From assembly GCA_001683735.1 (NCBI GenBank), contig LUGG01000027.1:248001-312000 (forward strand): a stretch of DNA of 64,000 nucleotides. Direction: 5' to 3'. Source of the DNA: Grifola frondosa. Taxonomy: Eukaryota > Basidiomycota > Agaricomycetes > Polyporales > Grifolaceae. Under the pieces are notes generated by a model. The model was not told the DNA's origin, did not search any database, and saw only the letters and a program-made list of their open reading frames with translations. The position numbers and the translations under genes are program-made. Positions 58,166-64,000 of the stretch are shown here, one piece after another. Every line of letters begins with the position of its first letter. Position 1 is the first letter of the stretch.

Positions 58166-59392
58166 ATGGGTTCTTCTCAAAGCCTGATCTCAACCCCATC
58201 AGCTATCGCTATAATAATTCTCGTGGGCGCCATTGCTTATGGATTCATACAGCACAGGGAAACTACCACCGCGACAGTGACTCCTAGCACTCCTCCCACA
58301 AGTGCAAGTGCGAGCGCGAAGAAGAACAAGAAGAAACAGCCAATTGCGCGTGCGAAGGAGGTTGATGTTCACCCCAACCCGACGGAAGCCGTGCAACCTA
58401 GCTTTCCAGGCGACTTCGAATCCCCATCAGCCACTTCTGATCCCTCCGAAAGTGTCGCCAAGCACAAGAAGAAGAAGAAGAAAGCTAAGAAGGCCACCAC
58501 TCCCGTTCCTGGGGTGGAACGCGTGCGGTACCGCTAGATGCTCAGTCCGAGTCGTCTGCCACGGCGCCGGAGTCTTCCTCTGCGCGCAAGCCCAAGAAGA
58601 GCTCTACACCCAAGCCCACCGTTGATACTGATGGACCGTGGACACGGGTGGAGGCGCGCCGTTCCAAGGCGAACGTGTCTGCCAGCGCGCCGAGCGACGC
58701 TGGTATCACGACCTCCGTGACGGGTAATTCGTCACCGGTGACGGAGCGTACGGAGGATGAAGTGACCAACGAGGGGAAGAAGACGCTGACGGAGAAACTG
58801 CTTCCGAAGCCGCGGAAGACTGGTGTTGAAGAGTTCGTCGTCTCGTATGACAATGTTCTATTGTATATTAACGCGTTTTTGTAGCATGCTCGAAACACCT
58901 GACTATCCCACCGTGTCGCGTGTAATGCGCGTCCAACCGAGACCAGATGAACAGCCAGCGACTGGATTCTCCTGGGGCGACTACGAGGATGTAGATGACT
59001 CGCGAGGATCCGCAGACGGTGAGGACGGCGGCGATGATGGTTGGGGCGTGGTCAAGAGTCGTGGTCGTTCAAGTAGGTTTGCCACTGCGTCCAGTCTCCG
59101 ACCGACTGACGGAATCGGAGTAGAGTCGAGCAAAGATCCCACTCAACAGCCTGCACAGCAGAAGGCGCCGGAAACTCTCACCAAGAAACAGCGGCAGAAT
59201 GCTGCGAAGCGCGAGGCACAGAAATCTGCAAAGGCTGACGCAGAGAGCGAGAGACGGGCTGCTCTCGCTAAACACAACCGGGAGCTGGAGCGTTTGAGGA
59301 TAGATGAACAGTATACCAGTAAATCGAAGAAGCCGAGCGGAGGTATGACTGCTTTCGTCGACGAGAACGGGAAGATGGCCTGGCGAGATTAA
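58166..59392 (+). CDS. Membrane-anchored Lys-rich protein, function unknown
   Basis: I do not recognise a named family. The N-terminus MGSSQS could be N-myristoylated (Gly2, Ser6), followed by one transmembrane segment, AIAIIILVGAIAYGF, at about residues 13-27. A Lys-rich tail follows (KKNKKKQP, KHKKKKKKAKK). The middle has DTDGPWTRVEARRSK and ETPDYPTVSRVMRVQPRPDE then GFSWGDYEDVDDSRG. The C-terminal part is a charged helix (LTKKQRQNAAKREAQKSAKA) ending KKPSGGMTAFVDENGKMAWR then D. One intron, 58,833-58,884. The frame shifts near 58,515-58,535, where the first open frame ends VERVRYR and the next begins DAQSESSATAPESSSARKPK. The layout resembles ER-membrane proteins with a cytoplasmic charged domain, which is inference. 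Confidence 0.7.
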
Positions 59393-59581
59393 CGTTTCAG
59401 GTGGCATAGGTATATTTTATCGAGCTATCAAAATATGTTGCCCATGCATTTCGAGGACTTTTTACTTTTATCACAACGGGACAGTTAGGTATCATGAAGA
59501 TTCCACTTATGTATTTAGTACATCCATTTTCTAGTGCTCATAGTCGATAGCTTTTGGTCAGTGCTGTCTGATGTCAGTGTC

Positions 59582-61152
59582 CTAAGTCCTGTAGTCCCCG
59601 TTGATCTTCACGTATTCCTGAGGTCATTATCAGTATTTGGATGACGCATGATATTGAAATCGAACGCACATAGCTGAAGTCGCAAGTCCAGTATTTCGCG
59701 CTTTCCTTGCCAAGCCCTAGCTCGACTTTGATCTCAAGGTCTTCTGCGCTCACAATCTCCTTGGCACGAACTTCATCCACTTTCTCTGGCTCACCGTTGA
59801 CCAAGAGAGGAAGGGGAGAGGAACCATCTACTGGCACGAAGGAGACGCTGACACGGGTAGGATCCAGAGGCGCTGACAATGGGATGGATCCAGTTGCAGC
59901 TAAAATTCGGCCCCAGCTAATGAAACAGCTTCAATGTTACTGATATGTACATACAACAGAGCAGTCACCCACTTTGCATCCTCGCCAAACAGAGCGGTCT
60001 TGACGAGGGCAGATGTGGATATCCGGGACGCGACCTTGTGTGCGTCCTCATACGTCGGTGCTCCCTGCAATACGTCGATGTCGATAATCGGAAAGACCTC
60101 AAGTCCACATGCGATTCACCTCAACCGATACAGTCACAAACTTGGTAGCGCCCTCACCGTCACGAACCACCAGCTGTGCGAGCTCCGTCGCAAATGCTGT
60201 GAGCTCGTCTCGGAAGGTCTCATACGCAGTCTTGTCGTGCTCTTCATCGATCTCTTCCTGTATTTCTGAGTCTGAAATCGCTGCGCCGTTGGCCAAGACC
60301 ACGATCGTGTCGTTTGTCGACATGTCACCATCGACGCTGATTGAGTTGAAGCTCCATCTACCGCGTAGGTCAACGCCGACTGCAGGCTGCGCGCCGAGAC
60401 CGCTGCATCCGTCAGTATGCACGCCAACAGTGTTGCATGAAGTTGTACCGGTGCCGGTGCTGGGGGGCCCATGTTGGGGTGGATCATGCCTGCCCCCTTG
60501 TCCATTCCAGCTAAGCGGTATTCCTTGCCATTGATTGTGAACGAGCGGGCACGGAGTTTAGGGAAAGTGTCGGTGGTCATAAACGCGCGGGCAGCGCGCT
60601 CCCAGGCTTCGAATGTCGAGCCAAGGTTGCGTGCACTCGCAGCGGTGGCTTGCGAGGAGATGCCAGCGATGATCTTCTCGATAGGGAGGGTTTGGCCTAT
60701 GACACCTGTAGACATGACAAGTGTCTCATGGACGAGCGCGCTTGGGGGGGCTCGAGGAGCGCGTCGGTCGCGCGCACCATTGCCCATGCGTCTGCCACCC
60801 CCTGCTTGCCGGTGACGGCATTCGCGCAGCCACTGTTCACGACGAGAGCACGCGCCCGCCCACCGCTGCGCTGCAGGACCTCCTGCGAGACAACCACAGG
60901 TGCGGCTTTGAAGGCATTCCGGGTAAAGCAGGCAGCAGCGGTCGCGGGACCATTGGCGGTGGAGAGGATAACGGCGAGGTCGAGGAGCTCAGGCTTTTTC
61001 TTGATGCCGCTGTGGATACCAGTCAGAACGTAGCCTTTCGGGAACAGGGAGTCCGGCAGTGGTGCATGGAGGTGAGTCTTGGATGGCATCGGTTTCGAGA
61101 CGATGGTGGACGCAAACCGCTTCACCTGGGCGAAAAGACGTGGTGGAGGCAT
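59582..61152 (-). CDS. ARG7: Glutamate N-acetyltransferase / ornithine acetyltransferase (ArgJ type)
   Basis: Mitochondrial enzyme of arginine synthesis that moves the acetyl group from N-acetylornithine to glutamate. The N-terminus [20 protein letters not shown] looks like a targeting peptide. Conserved parts are [49 protein letters not shown], and [10 protein letters not shown] followed by [11 protein letters not shown]; the Thr of HATLL is the self-cleavage nucleophile of this family. Later come [12 protein letters not shown] and [15 protein letters not shown] (across an intron), with [11 protein letters not shown] at the C-terminus. Frame breaks lie at the seven-G run 60,744-60,750 and near 60,355-60,372. 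The first is at a homopolymer, typical of read error. Confidence 0.92.
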
Positions 61153-61637
61153 GGTGGCTCGGAAGGAAGACGCACACGACTGTAACATGCCCCAAACCAG
61201 CACTCTTCTCGTGCCTTTGAAATATTTTATACGACGTCATACAGCCTTATTCACACATGGAGACTACGGATTCAAATATTCATATTCCAGGGATTCGGAG
61301 AGATATATTTCCTGCGGTTCGAGCTTGCTACAACTAACCTGGAAGGCTTGGAGCAAGCAAAGACCGACTACCCGCAACGATAGACAGCAACCCAAGGAGA
61401 ATTTCACTCTCCCACCGCTCCGTTACTCGCATGCGTCGAGGTCAACGACGACCGAGTGCAGTTCTGAAAACTGCGTCGATGGTGAATGCGAAAGAGACTC
61501 AGACCAGTCGATTATATGGGAAAGAAATTCCCACGGAAGATATGCTCATCACGTGGTATTGGGCGCTCCTTGCGTTCACTGCGAAAATTCGATAGCGACA
61601 AAGTTTCCGACACTCGACACAGGCCGTTCGACAAACG
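61153..61637. promoter_or_regulatory. Divergent promoter region, ArgJ and eL33
   Basis: 485 bp between two divergent start codons. No repeat or clear core element was identified. Confidence 0.4.
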
Positions 61638-62348
61638 ATGGGATCCACAAGGTGAGATTCATGCTGCAGAACATTCGAACGGATATCTCCAATCGATCTG
61701 CGAATTTGAACGGCGTTGGGAGGCTCAGAACTCGATGGATGCGTCGCTGCTGGATTGGATGAGCCCTCGGACTGTCTCGTCTCTGCATATTCTTGCTGGT
61801 TCTTTGCAGTGCAATCTGGCTTACTGGTTTCGGTGACTTCTTGTAGACTGTACACCAAGGGACGCGTCATCGGCCACAAGCGCGCCAAGCGCAACACCCG
61901 CCCCAACACTTCCCTCATCCAGATCGAGGGTGTCGCGACCAAGGAGGACGCGCAATTCTATCTCGGAAAGGTGCGTTTTTGTTCGAGTTCATAAGGAGAA
62001 TCTGCGACCAAGTGGCGTTCTTCGTTAGAGGGTTGCGTACGTTTACCGCGCGAAAAGGGAGATTCAGGGCTCGAAGGTTCGGGTAATCTGGGGGTGAGTG
62101 CTCTTTGTGTGCATGAATAGAGGGGTATTGACGGCCTGCTTGGACGAATATGAACGACTCTGCAGCCGTGTCACCCGCCCTCACGGCAACTCTGGCGTCG
62201 TAAAATCGAAATTCAGGTCGAACCTCCCACCCCATGTTTTCGGTGCAAGTGTTCGTGTGGTGCGTATCATGTCTTCTGCTTTACGACAGTAAAGTCTCAT
62301 GAAATGTGCTTGTCACGTCAATAGATGCTCTATCCCTCTACTATCTGA
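61638..62348 (+). CDS. RPL33: 60S ribosomal protein eL33 (L35Ae family)
   Basis: A cytosolic large-subunit ribosomal protein. Exon 1 (61,638-61,651) encodes MGST plus two bases of Arg. Intron 1 is 195 nt (61,652-61,846), longer than others here but usual for ribosomal protein genes. Exon 2 (61,847-61,970) gives [20 protein letters not shown]; exon 3 is 62,029-62,093, exon 4 is 62,166-62,259 and exon 5 is 62,325-62,348. These give [40 protein letters not shown] and the end VRVMLYPSTI. All junctions keep frame. Exon 1 is inferred from phase and a GTGAGA donor. Confidence 0.92.
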
Positions 62349-62989
62349 TTACCTTGCTCTTTGTATCTTCGGCATTCCTGTCTCGCATCCACATATTGCA
62401 ATATGACCATGCCCATGGCTTACATGCTGTGTGTCCTGTACCACGTCGGTCTCTATTGTTATCAGCCTGCTTTCCTCGGCCTTGACCATCCTCGATAATG
62501 TGCGACCGGTACCATAATGGACCATTTCGTCGCAGCCAGGACATTCTGAATGCTCTCCTACTTCACTTGGCGCGTCCGGTGTTTCTACTATGAGCCTTAT
62601 CACCAGGATACAGTGAGGAGTCTGATAAGTTCAGAAAGAATATGTTTGTTGGTGGTCAGAATTGCAAGCCAGCGCCGTCCGACGTCCGTAAACAGCGGCA
62701 CTTTGAACTCGAAACCAACAGTGGTTTGCAGACCCGCGGCATCCGGGTCCTGAACTGTGCTGAACATCGCGTGCGACTCTGGGTACATCACGGTCAACTT
62801 TGCCACAACTTTATCTACGTTGCGCCAATCGGTGCTGATGAACAATCGCCACAGTGCTGAAGCTTGAAGGCGGGTCCCGATAGACAATTGGATTAGCTAT
62901 TTCAGCAAGCCAGTCGTTTTGCATAAGTATACTGAGAGTGACCCAGACACTCCGGTCCTTACCCCAGCCAGCGGTAAGAGCATCCTCAT
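62349..62989 (-). CDS. Small conserved-looking protein with CxxC motif, function unknown
   Basis: Not recognised. Exon 1 (62,989-62,963) encodes MRMLLPLAG. A 66 nt intron leads to LIQLSIGTRLQASALWRLFI, TDWRNVDKVVAKLTVMYPES and GFEFKVPLFTDVGRRWLAIL. The frame shifts by one base near 62,604, after which ECPGCDEMVHYGTGRT and HGHIAICGC follow. The Cys and His spacing could bind a metal. Its stop codon directly abuts the eL33 stop. It is divergent from ACC1 with only 121 bp between starts. Confidence 0.6.
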
Positions 62990-63110
62990 TGGCTGCTGAC
63001 GTAATCTCAAGGTGTTGGGGAACCTGTCAAAGGATAGCAAAGTATCTGTTGCCTCTCCCCTTCATCTTCTACTGCTCTTCAGCAGTTGACACCATAGCTT
63101 TCCGCTGACC
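62990..63110. promoter_or_regulatory. Short bidirectional promoter, ACC1 and neighbour
   Basis: 121 bp between divergent start codons. It contains GCCAATGAGG (read on the minus strand near 62,993), an inverted CCAAT box, and a CT-rich stretch before the ACC1 start. Confidence 0.45.
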
Positions 63111-64000
63111 ATGACGACCTACGACCATTCAAAAGTCGCCCAATTCATCGGTGAGTGTTGAGCCGGTCGACGAGCTCGATGACGGACATTCAGGATTGAC
63201 GCGTGACATCACATATAGGCGGTAACACATTAGACAAGGCACCTTCGGGGCCTGTTTCGGACTTCGTCAAGAGGAATGGAGGGCATACAGTTATTACAAA
63301 GGTAAGTGCGGTTCATTTGGAGACGCGTCGGATTGGCGTTCGGGATCGCAGGCAGCGGAAATGCGCTTATCTTCCTTCACGGATGAGGACACGTCTTCTC
63401 CGGAATGAAATATTCTGTGCGTCTGGCGTAACGGGATGCGTGGTTCATCCCGAGTCGCTCGACAGAGCGTGAAAATTAGCCTTCACGTATGTGCTGGCGG
63501 TCAGGATGAGCATAGCGTAAATGATACTATGCTCCGGTACAGACGGGTTTCGGAGGAAGTGGCGTCGGAACCGTCCCCATATCTATTCGATCGTGTCCAG
63601 TGTGTTTTATCATATGCAGGCTAGCTTGAGGTGGAGGCATTGAAAAACGTAAAACACGTCACCGACCGCATATAGTGAGAGAAGATATATGCGGGTTCTG
63701 ACAATGCTGAGCACCCCGACGCAACGGCCTCCTTCGTTCTGAATACATTATTTGGTAACAAACCACTAACTAATACTCTTTCTCAGGTCCTCATCGCAAA
63801 CAATGGTTCGTACGTTGGCGCGTGAGCCTTGACACCATTACTGATTTCTTGTCTGTAGGTATCGCCGCCGTTAAAGAAATCCGCTCTATCCGGCAATGGA
63901 GCTATGAGACGTTCGGAACTGAACGTGCAGTCGAATTCACTGTCATGGCGACACCAGAAGACCTCAAGGTCAACGCCGAATATATTCGCATGGCAGATCG
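63111..64000 (+). CDS. ACC1: Acetyl-CoA carboxylase, 5' end only
   Basis: Cytosolic biotin enzyme that makes malonyl-CoA for fatty acid synthesis; only the start of its biotin carboxylase domain is in the window. Exons: 63,111-63,150 ([13 protein letters not shown]), 63,219-63,301 ([20 protein letters not shown]), 63,787-63,805 (VLIANN) and from 63,859 ([20 protein letters not shown], then [20 protein letters not shown]), running off the end. Intron 2 is long (485 nt). The very short exon 3 carries part of the biotin carboxylase start motif. Confidence 0.93.

Overview
The window reads as nuclear DNA of a filamentous basidiomycete, most likely an agaricomycete. Genes are dense and carry many 50-65 nt introns with GT...AG ends. 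Recognisable fungal housekeeping genes lie on both strands, and several gene families are rich in Ser, Pro and Gln. No rRNA, tRNA or CRISPR is supported.

Left part (1-14 kb). This begins with degenerate repeats and gene remnants (1-3.6 kb). A large gene on the minus strand follows (4,516-8,838); its RING-H2, PH-like and von Willebrand A domains, in that order, match the fungal Ste5/Far1 class of mating-pathway scaffolds. Next come a 3.6 kb stretch without a confident gene and a disordered protein (12.4-13.7 kb) that belongs to a three-member family in this window (family 1: 13, 22 and 31 kb).

Middle (14-32.4 kb). This is ordinary core genome: COQ6 (ubiquinone synthesis), a Zds1-like PP2A regulator, the exocyst subunit SEC6 and glutamine-dependent NAD synthetase, with two further family 1 members between them.

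Repeat-rich accessory block (32.4-51 kb). It holds a 1,053 bp element with 9 bp target duplications; a truncated, frameshifted, inverted copy of the vWA end of the scaffold gene (34.9-36.7 kb), which is part of an inverted duplication of about 3.3 kb; two genes of a second disordered family (family 2: 38.9-41.0 and 43.6-45.7 kb) with several decayed relatives; and a dispersed hairpin of about 60 nt with the core CTGATTTGCTATGG. Nine hairpins occur in the window, several of them a few hundred bases 3' of a family 2 gene or relic. The block looks like a gene family multiplied and broken up together with its 3' flanking repeat.

Right part (51-64 kb). An F-box/LRR-like gene, mitoribosomal mS29 (DAP3/Rsm23), an M20 carboxypeptidase S homologue, a membrane-anchored protein of unknown role, ornithine acetyltransferase (ArgJ/Arg7), ribosomal protein eL33, a small unrecognised protein and the 5' end of acetyl-CoA carboxylase. 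Three divergent pairs share short intergenic promoters.

Many otherwise well-conserved genes (COQ6, Zds1-like, ArgJ, carboxypeptidase S, F-box, 58 kb gene) contain one or two single-base frame breaks. Their density in housekeeping genes suggests residual indel errors in the assembly, so frame breaks alone are weak evidence that a gene is dead here. All intron positions are my own reading of frame and splice signals.
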